18,001 bases of DNA from positions 1-18,001 of the forward strand of contig JAKACI010000004.1 of NCBI GenBank assembly GCA_021821565.1, in the 5' to 3' direction. The notes under the pieces are model-generated. The model worked only from the letters and a program-made list of their open reading frames with translations. It had not been told where the DNA came from and did not search any database. Position 1 is the stretch's first letter. Every line of letters starts with the position of its first letter. Shown piece by piece: positions 1 to 6,575 of the stretch. This stretch comes from a bacterium. Its GTDB lineage: Bacteria > SZUA-79 > Acidulodesulfobacterales > Acidulodesulfobacteraceae. The translations under genes were made by a program, and so were the position numbers.

Positions 1-323
1 TAACGGATTAAATATTTAAAATTTTAATATTTATTACATATACAATTATAATAATATAAATATATAATATGGATAAATAATATGGATAAATAATTATTAA
101 TTAAGTTGTAAGACATATAATACATTTGAAATTTATTAATTTATATTATACTATAGACTGTATTTACATAATAATATTTTAATTTAATCAATTCTTTAAC
201 TATATTATAAATTATAAAATTATAAATAATATTTCTTATAAAATTATGCTAAAAATAAATATTATTTTTGAATTATAAAACTATATGTTTTTAGCAATAC
301 AACAATATTATTCAAATTTTATT
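1..323. other. AT-rich gene-free stretch with a short tandem repeat
   Basis: No reading frame of interest is visible on either strand. The stretch is almost entirely A and T. The only structure I can point to is a 13-bp unit, TAATATGGATAAA, present twice head to tail at 65-77 and 78-90 and followed by the first four bases of a third copy. It lies downstream of the minus-strand epimerase-family gene that ends at 324, so it probably includes that gene's transcript end. I see no GC-rich terminator hairpin. Confidence 0.5.
65..94. repeat. 13-bp tandem repeat, 2.3 copies
   Basis: TAATATGGATAAA occurs at 65-77 and again at 78-90, followed by TAAT. The copies are identical. In such AT-rich DNA a short duplication may simply be replication slippage; no function is implied. 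Confidence 0.6.
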
Positions 324-809
324 TTAATCGAATTTAAAAATTGATTCACTATCGTTTTCATATCTTATCTCGTCGAGGGGCTCTTTCTTTTTGTACCCTG
401 CATATAGCGCATTGGCGGCATTAATCACAATTCCTTTTGTCAAACCTATATTTTTATACGCATGAACCACTCCTGGCGGAACTATAAGGGAAGCAGGCTT
501 ATCTTCTCCAAGAAATAAAACTGTTTTATTCATATATGTTTTTGAACCCTTCCTATTGTCCCACAGAATTATTTTAAAGTTAGAAGGTCCGATAAAACAA
601 AAATAATCAGTTTGCGTTTTATGCTCGTGAGGGCCTCTTTTAATCCCAGGATTTGTCAATGAAACATAAGCCATTTTAGGAAATATGTTTTCATCAATCT
701 CATCTGTTCTGTAAAGTTCGGCAAGCCAGCCTCTTTCATCTATATTTTTTGTTACAGGTATTACAATTGCACCGTCAATTTTCTCTATTTTAAAATTTAA
801 ATTTCCCAA
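324..809 (-). CDS. RmlC-like dTDP-4-dehydrorhamnose 3,5-epimerase family protein (cupin)
   Basis: The 161-residue product reads as a sugar-nucleotide epimerase-type cupin. Visible landmarks are an N-terminal DERGWLAELYRTDE (RmlC proteins have a similar D-RG-F-E-R stretch), KRGPHEH at 57-63 (the position of the family's catalytic His, here H61), LWDNRKGS near 82-89, and VPPGVVHAYKN at 110-120 (the family's IPPG-aHgf motif). It is shorter than typical RmlC (about 180 residues), and the C-terminal part carrying the family's second catalytic residues is not clearly conserved. 3,5-epimerase activity is therefore uncertain, and a related 3- or 5-epimerase or isomerase of nucleotide sugars is possible. 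The start is TTG (807-809), chosen because GGAGAG on the minus strand (815-820) lies 5 bases upstream. It would act in the cytoplasm in making a deoxysugar for surface polysaccharide. It stands alone, divergent from cbpA. Confidence 0.75.
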   Translation of the reverse strand: MGNLNFKIEKIDGAIVIPVTKNIDERGWLAELYRTDEIDENIFPKMAYVSLTNPGIKRGPHEHKTQTDYFCFIGPSNFKIILWDNRKGSKTYMNKTVLFLGEDKPASLIVPPGVVHAYKNIGLTKGIVINAANALYAGYKKKEPLDEIRYENDSESIFKFD

Positions 810-814
810 TTTTA

Positions 815-820
815 CTCTCC
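815..820 (-). promoter_or_regulatory. Shine-Dalgarno that fixes the TTG start of the epimerase-family gene
   Basis: On the minus strand GGAGAG is followed by TAAAA and then the TTG start codon. This is one of the few clear ribosome binding sites in the window and supports the non-ATG start. Confidence 0.6.
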
Positions 821-902
821 GCTCTATTGTAATATAATTAAATTATATTGTATAATTATATATATCCAATGTTTATATATTTTTTACATATTTGATTTTA
901 AA

Positions 903-938
903 AAATATAAACAATTAAATTATAATATAAACAATTAA
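903..938. repeat. 16-bp direct repeat, period 20, in the divergent intergenic region
   Basis: AATATAAACAATTAAA occurs identically at 903-918 and 923-938, in the 243-bp gap between the divergent epimerase-family gene and cbpA. Two copies spaced by 20 bp (about two helical turns) in a promoter region could be a regulator binding site. In DNA this AT-rich it could also be a simple duplication. Confidence 0.45.
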
Positions 939-1015
939 AAAAATGAATACAAAGTTAGTGCACAAAATAATTATTTTTATAGACATAGAATTAAACCAGC
1001 TTTTTAAATAAAATA

Positions 1016-1044
1016 TTGAATAGATTTTAAAATTTTGATATAAA
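1016..1044 (+). promoter_or_regulatory. Candidate sigma-70-type promoter of cbpA
   Basis: TTGAAT (1016-1021) and TATAAA (1039-1044) are separated by exactly 17 bp. A start point about 7 bases downstream would fall at roughly 1051, almost on the ATG at 1053. This would make a leaderless or near-leaderless message and agrees with the absence of a Shine-Dalgarno before this gene. AT-rich DNA yields such matches by chance, so this is suggestive only. Confidence 0.35.
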
Positions 1045-1052
1045 TATAATAT

Positions 1053-1961
1053 ATGGAAACAAAAGACTATTATAAAATTTTAGGAACAGACAAAAAAGCT
1101 ACAGCTGATGATATAAAAAAAGCCTACAGGAAATTAGCCAGAAAGTATCATCCCGATGTGAATCCTAACGATAAAACAGCCGAAAACAAGTTTAAGGAAC
1201 TGCAGGAAGCGTATGATATTCTTAAAGACGAAAAAAAACGGAAAGAATATGACGAATTTGGGAGCAATTACTTTAATTTTAAAAACGGCGCTGCCGGAGC
1301 AGGAGCTCAAGGACAAAATCAATATTATTATAGCGGTAATATGGGCGGAGGACAATCAGGGTTTAATTTTAATACAGGCGGAGGCGAGTTTAACTTTGAG
1401 GATGTTTTTTCGGATTTATTTAACAGATCGTCAAAACAAAGAAGAGGTCCTCAAACCGGTCCTGATATTCAGGCTAAACTTAATATTTCTGTTCAAGAAA
1501 GCGTTAAAGGAATTGAAAAAATAGTTGTTATTAATAACGAAAAAATAAAAGTAAAGATACCTGCAGGTATTGCCGACAACGGAAAAATCAGAATTCAAGG
1601 TAAAGGTTCTGCAGGGATCAACGGAGGAAAAAACGGTGATTTATATATTAAAATCGGTGTTATGAGCGATAATATTTTTGAAAGAAAAGGTAATGATATT
1701 TATGTAAATAAAAAAATAAAATTAACGGAAGCCGTCCTTGGGGCAAAAGTAGAAGTTCCGACTATTGACGGAAAAATAATGCTTACTATACCTCCTGGAA
1801 CACAAAACGGCGCTAAATTTAGAATACCAAAAAAAGGTTCTCCAGATATTGCTTTAAAAATTTATGGCGATGAAATAGTAAATATTCAAGTAGAATTGCC
1901 GTCTAATATTTCTGATAATGCCAAAAAACATTTTAATGAATTAGCTAAAGAAGGCTATTAA
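1053..1961 (+). CDS. cbpA: CbpA-type DnaJ co-chaperone (class B J-domain protein)
   Basis: The 302-residue protein has the layout of a zinc-finger-less DnaJ. A J domain covers about residues 5-68, with the HPD motif at 33-35 (YHPDVNPND), which stimulates DnaK ATP hydrolysis. A Gly/Phe/Asn-rich linker follows at about 70-130 ([25 protein letters not shown]). The two-barrel DnaJ C-terminal substrate-binding domain runs from about 140 to 300 ([45 protein letters not shown]). The CxxCxGxG zinc repeats of true DnaJ are absent, which together with the length points to CbpA/DnaJ2 rather than the dnaK-linked DnaJ. It should act in the cytoplasm with DnaK on unfolded clients. The next gene encodes a MerR/CbpM-like protein, matching the known cbpA-cbpM pairing. 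There is no recognisable Shine-Dalgarno before the ATG. Confidence 0.9.
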   Translation: METKDYYKILGTDKKATADDIKKAYRKLARKYHPDVNPNDKTAENKFKELQEAYDILKDEKKRKEYDEFGSNYFNFKNGAAGAGAQGQNQYYYSGNMGGGQSGFNFNTGGGEFNFEDVFSDLFNRSSKQRRGPQTGPDIQAKLNISVQESVKGIEKIVVINNEKIKVKIPAGIADNGKIRIQGKGSAGINGGKNGDLYIKIGVMSDNIFERKGNDIYVNKKIKLTEAVLGAKVEVPTIDGKIMLTIPPGTQNGAKFRIPKKGSPDIALKIYGDEIVNIQVELPSNISDNAKKHFNELAKEGY

Positions 1962-2036
1962 TTTATTAAATAAAATTAATTAAACTATTTAAAACAATAA
2001 GAGTATCTCTCATCTTCAACTTATAGATATATTTTT

Positions 2037-2525
2037 TTGTATGTTTTGAAAAAGCATGTCTTCATAAACGGCATGCGTTTATATAGCAAAAAAATATGGG
2101 AGTATCTGAGATATAAATTTTTGATGAATAAATCTGATTCTAATATGAAAATACAAAAAATTTCTTCATTAGATATCCACTCGGATAATATTTATAAATT
2201 TACAAGTTTATCTAATATTTGCACGGCATTTTGCCTGAGCAGAAATACTGTTTATTTTTTTATTGACGAAGGGTCAATCGCCATAAACAAGGAAAATAAT
2301 TGCTTATTTATTGATTCGTCAAGTATTAATAAACTTCAGACTATTTCTCATCTAAAAAATGACCTGTATATCAATAATGAAGGGATATCGGTCATATTAA
2401 GTATGAGAGAAAAGGTCATAAATTATCAGGATAAGTTTAAAATTATTGCAGATTCGCTAAAAAAATCCAGCGATGTTGAAGAAATACTCAATAATTTAAA
2501 AAATTGCGGTTTTTTTGATTTTTAA
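2037..2525 (+). CDS. MerR/CbpM-like chaperone modulator or HspR-like regulator
   Basis: The widest open frame starts at TTG and gives 162 residues. The recognisable part begins near residue 50: a MerR-type helix-turn-helix (YKFTSLSNICTAFCLS, then RNTVYFFIDEGSI, about 53-81), a short wing (NKENNCLFID), and a helical segment NKLQTISHLKNDL followed by YINNEGISVILSMREKV. That last stretch is what CbpM and HspR proteins have after their HTH (hydrophobic R-L-L-GI--IL pattern). CbpM binds the J domain of CbpA and inhibits it, while HspR is a DNA-binding heat-shock repressor; position right after a cbpA-type gene favours CbpM. The true start is unresolved: TTG 2037 has no Shine-Dalgarno, and in-frame ATGs lie at 2073, 2124 and 2145. 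CbpM proteins are about 100 residues, so 2124 or 2145 is plausible. The protein diverges strongly, and the call rests on pattern and context. Confidence 0.6.
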   Translation: MYVLKKHVFINGMRLYSKKIWEYLRYKFLMNKSDSNMKIQKISSLDIHSDNIYKFTSLSNICTAFCLSRNTVYFFIDEGSIAINKENNCLFIDSSSINKLQTISHLKNDLYINNEGISVILSMREKVINYQDKFKIIADSLKKSSDVEEILNNLKNCGFFDF

Positions 2526-2557
2526 TTGTTTTTAATTATTTTATTTTTTGAATTTAT

Positions 2558-2563
2558 AGGTGA
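2558..2563 (+). promoter_or_regulatory. Shine-Dalgarno that places the bioB start at ATG 2569
   Basis: AGGTGA lies 5 bases before ATG 2569. The alternative GTG start at 2560 would overlap this site and leave no ribosome binding site of its own, so the ATG is preferred. Confidence 0.65.
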
Positions 2564-2568
2564 AAATT

Positions 2569-3561
2569 ATGAATTTAGAAGCTGCTGATTTAATAAATAC
2601 GTTAAAAAGTTATATTGCCGAAAATAAAGACATTCCGGATGATATTCTTTTATCTATTTATGATTGCAGCAAATCAGAACTGCTTGCCGTTTTTTCTATC
2701 ACATTAGAACTTAAGGAAAAATGGACGGGCAATAAAATTAATTTTTGTTCAATAGTCAGCGCAAAAACTGGTTTATGTTCGGAAGATTGCGCTTTCTGCG
2801 GACAATCTTCAAAAATACCGAAAATTAATAAAAAGATAAATAAACTTCTTCCTGTAAACGAATTAGTTAACGCAGCCAGAATTGCAAAAGAAAACGGAGC
2901 GAATGAATTTTCTATAGTCACTAGCGGGACATCTATAAGCGATAAAAAAGAACTTTCTATTATAGCCGAAGCGATTAAAACCATTAAAAACGATATAGGA
3001 ATCACGGCATGCGCATCTTTAGGTTTAATGGAAAAAGAAGATTTAGAATATTTAAAATCTTACGGATTGGAAATTTTTCATCACAATATAGAAACAAGCA
3101 AAGATTTCTTCAGCAATATTTGTACGACTCATTCTTACGAAAATAATATTGAAACAATAAATAAAGCAAAGAAGGCTAATCTTAAAGTATGCTCAGGCGT
3201 TATAATCGGTATGGGAGAGTCGCGCCTTGACAGAATTAAAATGGCAAGGCAATTAAAAGAACTTGACGTTGACAATATTCCTATTAATTTTTTAAATCCT
3301 ATGAAAGGAACTCCGCTTGAAAACAATGATGAATTAACGCCTATGGAATGTCTTAAAACAATCTCTATCTTTCGCTTGATTAATCCAACAAAAAATATAC
3401 TTGCGCAAGGAGGCAGGGAATTAAACTTAAGACAATTACAGCCCTTTGCCCTAATGGCAGGGGCTAACGGATTTCTTCTGGGGAATTATTTAGTTACATC
3501 GGGAAGAAATACGGAATTAGATGTTGAACTGATAAACGACCTGGGATTTGAAACCTCATAA
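2569..3561 (+). CDS. bioB: Biotin synthase BioB (radical SAM), type II-like cysteine pattern
   Basis: The 330-residue product inserts sulfur into dethiobiotin, the last step of biotin synthesis. The radical-SAM motif CSEDCAFC (C70, C74, C77 counted from ATG 2569) binds the SAM cluster. Other family blocks are FSIVTSGT, CASLGLM (C148, equivalent to E. coli C128), FHHNIETS, ICTTHSYE, VCSGVIIGMGE (C208, equivalent to C188), INFLNPMKGTPLE, GGRELNLRQLQPF and LMAGANGFLLGNYL. The auxiliary-cluster ligands differ from E. coli BioB. The C97 position is Ser115 and the position of Arg260 is Leu278 (ILAQGGRE where E. coli has VRLSAGRE). Extra cysteines occur at C60 (FCSIVSAKTG) and C185 (ICTTH). This resembles the type II BioB of anaerobes with a 4Fe-5S auxiliary cluster. 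No other bio genes are in the window. Its TAA overlaps the ATG of ruvX by one base. Confidence 0.95.
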   Translation: MNLEAADLINTLKSYIAENKDIPDDILLSIYDCSKSELLAVFSITLELKEKWTGNKINFCSIVSAKTGLCSEDCAFCGQSSKIPKINKKINKLLPVNELVNAARIAKENGANEFSIVTSGTSISDKKELSIIAEAIKTIKNDIGITACASLGLMEKEDLEYLKSYGLEIFHHNIETSKDFFSNICTTHSYENNIETINKAKKANLKVCSGVIIGMGESRLDRIKMARQLKELDVDNIPINFLNPMKGTPLENNDELTPMECLKTISIFRLINPTKNILAQGGRELNLRQLQPFALMAGANGFLLGNYLVTSGRNTELDVELINDLGFETS

Positions 3562-4016
3562 TGAATAAAAAAGTTATATGTATTGATTACGGGCTTAAAA
3601 GAATCGGCGTCGCTCTAAGCGATGACAGAGGAACAATCGCATTTCCTCAAAAACATATACTTAACGAAAACTTTAACAATGCCGCAGATGAATTAAAAAA
3701 TATTATTATTACAGAGAATGCTTCTTTAATTGTTGTCGGAATGCCTATCGGACTTAGCGGAAAACAGTCGTCGCTTTCAATAGAAGTGGAAAAATTTATC
3801 AATGAACTTAAGAAAATAATTGAAGACCTGCCGATTAAAGACCTTCCTATAATTACTTATGACGAAAGATTTTCAACGGCTCAAGCTCAAAGAAGTTTAA
3901 TAGAAAGAAACGTGAAAAGAAAAAAAAGAAAACAGACTATAGATTCTATAGCAGCTTCATTTATTCTTCAATCATATTTAGATGGTATAAATAGTACAAA
4001 TAATAATAATACATAA
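3561..4016 (+). CDS. ruvX: Putative pre-16S rRNA nuclease / Holliday-junction resolvase-like YqgF (RuvX)
   Basis: The 151-residue RNase H-fold protein has the three acidic blocks of the family: CIDYGLKRIGVALSD at about 6-20 (catalytic Asp), IVVGMPIGLSGK near 57-68, and a C-terminal DSIAASFILQSYL carrying the last acid. The motif TYDERFSTAQAQRSL precedes it. In E. coli YqgF processes the 5' end of 16S rRNA; a resolvase role has been proposed for other members. The start codon shares one base with the bioB stop (TAATG), so translation is probably coupled. Length is normal for the family. The K/R-rich stretch RNVKRKKRKQT is typical of the loop before the last motif. Confidence 0.9.
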   Translation: MNKKVICIDYGLKRIGVALSDDRGTIAFPQKHILNENFNNAADELKNIIITENASLIVVGMPIGLSGKQSSLSIEVEKFINELKKIIEDLPIKDLPIITYDERFSTAQAQRSLIERNVKRKKRKQTIDSIAASFILQSYLDGINSTNNNNT

Positions 4017-4040
4017 AAATATAATTAAATAAGTTATTAT

Positions 4041-5207
4041 ATGTGCTATTTTGACTATCAAACTTTCAAGAAAATTAATAAAATAAAAAAATTTTTTATT
4101 TATTTTATTCCTCTTTTTCTGATTTTATATATTTTATTTTATGCTTTTACTCCGCAATCATATTTAAAAAAACATATAATTTTATTTCAGATAAAAAAAG
4201 GGTACTCATTAAAAACAATTTCTTTTAAATTATACAAGAAAAATATTGTATCAAATCCATATTTATTTTATTTTATAGGCTTTATAACCGGCTATTCAAG
4301 ATATATTGAATCAGGCACATATTATGTTTCTTTAAATGAATCCCCCGCTTCAATTTATTATAAATTTGTCAACGGTAAAATTGCGACGACTAAGGTAACC
4401 GTGATTCCCGGTATGAATATTTTTCAAATTGCAATGATTCTGAATGAAAAGCATGTCGTTAAAGAAATTAATTTCATCAAAGCAAGTTTTAATAAAGATA
4501 TTTTATTAAGCATAGGCGTCGATAAAAAAAGTGCCGAAGGGGTTTTGTATCCTGATACATATATTTTTAAAATAAATTCAACCTCTAAAAGTGTTTTAAA
4601 AAAAATGTTTAATGAATTTAAATTGAAAACTAAAAATTTAAAAATATCTTATAAAGACTTAATTATCGCTTCGATAGTTATTAAAGAAACAAACGGCAAA
4701 AAAGATATGAAAACAGTGTCTTCGGTATTTCATAACAGATTGGATATAAATATGCCTTTAGAAAGCGATCCGACAAATATATATGCAAAAGATTTAAGTA
4801 TATTTAAAAAATGTATTTCTAATGCAAGATATAAAAATAATAAAAAAAACATTAATAGAATTAATAATAAAACAAAATATGACGGTCAAAAAAATAACAT
4901 TAAGCTTACCTATGTTAATAATATTAATAATTCTGTTAAAAAAAAAATAAAAACTAAAAATTTTTATTTAAAATTTCCTGTTTCAATGAATCCTTCATAT
5001 TTAAATATTAAATCTAAATATAATACTTATAAAAATTACGGACTTCCTCCTTCGCCTATAGCAAATCCAAATATTGCGGCAATAATAGCAGCTATTCATC
5101 CATTAAAAACAAACTATTTATATTTTATTGCGACAAAAAAAGGTAAAACAATATTCGCAAAATCGCTAAATACACAAAATAATAATATTGACAAATATTT
5201 AAAATAA
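4041..5207 (+). CDS. mltG: Endolytic murein transglycosylase MltG (YceG-like)
   Basis: The 388-residue protein cleaves nascent glycan strands at the inner membrane and is thought to set glycan chain length. It has a single N-terminal membrane helix at about 18-37, a LysM-like segment (KKGYSLKTISFKLYKKNIV, about 52-70), the SGTYYVSLNESP block near 91, and the catalytic domain with IIASIVIKET. Glu216 matches the catalytic Glu218 of E. coli MltG. Then come VFHNRLDINMPLESDPTNIYA, and YGLPPSPIANPNIAAIIAA with YLYFIATKKGKTIF at the C-terminus. Between SDPTNIYA (to 249) and YGLPP (333) there are roughly 50 more residues than in E. coli, very rich in Lys and Asn; this looks like a loop expansion in an AT-rich genome. 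It follows ruvX by 24 bases in the same direction, an mltG neighbourhood seen in several bacteria. No clear Shine-Dalgarno. Confidence 0.9.
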   Translation: MCYFDYQTFKKINKIKKFFIYFIPLFLILYILFYAFTPQSYLKKHIILFQIKKGYSLKTISFKLYKKNIVSNPYLFYFIGFITGYSRYIESGTYYVSLNESPASIYYKFVNGKIATTKVTVIPGMNIFQIAMILNEKHVVKEINFIKASFNKDILLSIGVDKKSAEGVLYPDTYIFKINSTSKSVLKKMFNEFKLKTKNLKISYKDLIIASIVIKETNGKKDMKTVSSVFHNRLDINMPLESDPTNIYAKDLSIFKKCISNARYKNNKKNINRINNKTKYDGQKNNIKLTYVNNINNSVKKKIKTKNFYLKFPVSMNPSYLNIKSKYNTYKNYGLPPSPIANPNIAAIIAAIHPLKTNYLYFIATKKGKTIFAKSLNTQNNNIDKYLK

Positions 5208-5212
5208 TTTTG

Positions 5213-5241
5213 TTGACTTTCATTTTTCGTTATATCATAAT
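5213..5241 (+). promoter_or_regulatory. Candidate promoter downstream of mltG
   Basis: TTGACT (5213-5218) and CATAAT (5236-5241) are 17 bp apart, close to the sigma-70 consensus. Transcription would start near 5248. It could drive modA through a leader of about 390 nt, or a short RNA ending at the hairpin at 5319-5350. Confidence 0.45.
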
Positions 5242-5290
5242 AGTCTTAGCGATAATTAAATCAAATAAAAACTAATTAAAATATGATATA

Positions 5291-5415
5291 ACCTTAAGTC
5301 ACCGTTAGAAATTTATCTTTCCGGATTCCCGTTAAAGCGGGAATCCGGAATTTATAATATGTTGAAACAATTTCAATTGAAGTAACTTTAATAGTTTCTA
5401 AATGTGATTTAAGGT
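5291..5415. repeat. Nested inverted-repeat element (MITE- or REP-like)
   Basis: The outer arms are ACCTTAAGTCAC (5291-5302) and GTGATTTAAGGT (5404-5415), inverted with 11 of 12 matches. After two mismatched bases they continue with TTAGAA (5305-5310) and its complement TTCTAA (5396-5401). Inside is the perfect 13-bp hairpin at 5319-5350. The whole is about 125 bp, has no coding capacity and sits in an intergenic gap, as expected of a miniature inverted-repeat transposable element or a palindromic REP-type sequence. I cannot define a target-site duplication, and only one copy is in the window. Confidence 0.5.
5319..5350. repeat. Perfect 13-bp GC-rich hairpin
   Basis: TTCCGGATTCCCG (5319-5331) and CGGGAATCCGGAA (5338-5350) are exact reverse complements around the 6-base loop TTAAAG. 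In such AT-rich DNA a stem this GC-rich stands out. It is followed on the plus strand by TTTATAAT, so it could work as a weak intrinsic terminator. The GATTCCCG...CGGGAATC core resembles REP-type palindromes found in many proteobacterial genomes. Confidence 0.75.
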
Positions 5416-5626
5416 ATAAAAAAAATTAATGATAGTATATTAAAGAATTTCTTTACCTCAATATACATTTATGGATAATATAAATTATTAAATCTAAAAT
5501 TTTCAAATAATTTTATATTATATATACATAAACTGAATGTGTTTATAATTAAAATTAAATTTACAAAAGTAATAGCGGTAAAAATATTAAGTATAAAATA
5601 AAATATAAAAACATTAATTTTAAAAA

Positions 5627-5631
5627 GAGGG
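5627..5631 (+). promoter_or_regulatory. Ribosome binding site of modA
   Basis: GAGGG (within AGAGGG) lies 7 bases before ATG 5639 and fixes this start. Confidence 0.6.
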
Positions 5632-5638
5632 TAAAAAA

Positions 5639-6487
5639 ATGACTGCGGAAAAAAGAATTATTTCTAAAATTATTACTGAACTATTTGCCGGTTTATTGTT
5701 ATTATTATTGTTTATGTTCATTGCTTTTAATTTAACAGGTTCTAAAGCTAATGCTGCAACTTTAAGAATACTTGCCGCAGACGCCCTTCCAAAGCCTATA
5801 ATGGAAATAGGCAATATTTTTAAAGAAGAACATCCGGGCGTTGTCATATATTATGACTTCTTGGGTGCAGGCGTTTTAAAAGGAGATATAGAAGAAGGTG
5901 CTCCTGCGGATATGTTTTTGTCCGCCAACGGAAAATTTCAAAGAGAATTAGAAAAAAAAGGGTTTCTAAATTCGTATAAAGTATTTGCCTACGATTATCT
6001 TGCCGCAGCAACACCTATAAGCAATCCTGCGCATGTTATCGCATCTAACCTGATTCAGAAATTAATGGATAAAAATGTATCACTGACAACATCTAGTCCT
6101 CACAGCGACCCTGCAGGAGATTACACATGGGCGATGTTCAGAAAAATTAACAAAAAATATCCGGGGGCTTTTAGTAAAATTACTGGACACGCTGACCATC
6201 TGCTTGATGCAGCTCTTGTTATGCCAATTTTAGCTTCAGGAAATACAGATTTAGGAATATTATATACTTCTCAGCTATTAGAGCTTAAAAAAACAGGCGC
6301 TAAAATAAATATCATAAAAATTGCGGTAAAATATAATACGCGCGCAAAATTTACAGTCTCAATACTAAATCAATCAAAACATAAAAAATTAGACGCAGAG
6401 TTCGAGAAACTTTTATTTTCGCATAGAGGAAAAAAAATACTGAAACATTGGGGTTTTACACCCATAGACAGTTACGTTGCTCCATAA
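5639..6487 (+). CDS. modA: Molybdate/tungstate-type ABC transporter substrate-binding protein (ModA family)
   Basis: The 282-residue periplasmic binding protein captures an oxyanion and delivers it to an ABC permease. A charged N-terminus and a hydrophobic stretch (about 14-32) ending at ANA-A (38-40) make a signal peptide; there is no lipobox cysteine. The mature part begins TLRILAADALPKPIMEI. The family block GAGVLKGDIEEGAPADMFLSAN is at 76-97, where ModA proteins usually show GSG; the Ser here is Ala. SSPHSDPAGDYTWAMF near 152-167 corresponds to the second anion-binding loop (DPxGxY/R). LDAALVMPILASGNTDLGILY and the C-terminal LFSHRGKKILKHWGFTP are also typical. The specificity (molybdate, tungstate or sulfate-like anion) cannot be read from sequence. 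Its permease and ATPase are 3.1 kb downstream rather than adjacent. Its stop is followed by a hairpin at 6522-6574. Confidence 0.85.
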   Translation: MTAEKRIISKIITELFAGLLLLLLFMFIAFNLTGSKANAATLRILAADALPKPIMEIGNIFKEEHPGVVIYYDFLGAGVLKGDIEEGAPADMFLSANGKFQRELEKKGFLNSYKVFAYDYLAAATPISNPAHVIASNLIQKLMDKNVSLTTSSPHSDPAGDYTWAMFRKINKKYPGAFSKITGHADHLLDAALVMPILASGNTDLGILYTSQLLELKKTGAKINIIKIAVKYNTRAKFTVSILNQSKHKKLDAEFEKLLFSHRGKKILKHWGFTPIDSYVAP

Positions 6488-6521
6488 AAAATATTGCAAT
6501 AGCCGAAAGACTGCCGTTCAT

Positions 6522-6574
6522 TATTGTAAAGATTAGCCGGCTGCCGCTCTCGCTGCTTGCTAATCTTCACAATA
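6522..6574. terminator. Long hairpin between convergent modA and glycosyltransferase
   Basis: TATTGTAAAGATTAGC (6522-6537) pairs with GCTAATCTTCACAATA (6559-6574): 16 bp with one mismatch, around a 21-base GC-rich loop (CGGCTGCCGCTCTCGC and onward). It fills the 88-bp gap between the modA stop and the glycosyltransferase stop at 6576, so a bidirectional terminator is the simplest reading. There is no U-tract on either side, so a repeat element or junction remnant is an alternative. Confidence 0.45.
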
Positions 6575-6575
6575 T

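Larger units (their letters stand above)
5208..5638. other. 431-bp intergenic region between mltG and modA
   Basis: This gap holds a good promoter-like sequence just after mltG (5213-5241), a compact nested inverted-repeat element (5291-5415) with a 13-bp GC-rich hairpin at its core, and then AT-rich DNA leading to the modA ribosome binding site. I looked for a molybdenum-cofactor or tungsten-cofactor riboswitch and for a ModE-type palindrome and recognised neither. Confidence 0.55.

Noticed and set aside
1134..1524. Alternative reading frames within the cbpA gene (both strands)
   Set aside because: They overlap a clear J-domain protein, have no recognisable domains, and show shadow composition.
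5208..5638. Molybdenum-cofactor or tungsten-cofactor riboswitch, or ModE operator, before modA
   Set aside because: None of the expected conserved helices or the ModE palindrome is visible; only the nested inverted repeat and a promoter-like sequence are.
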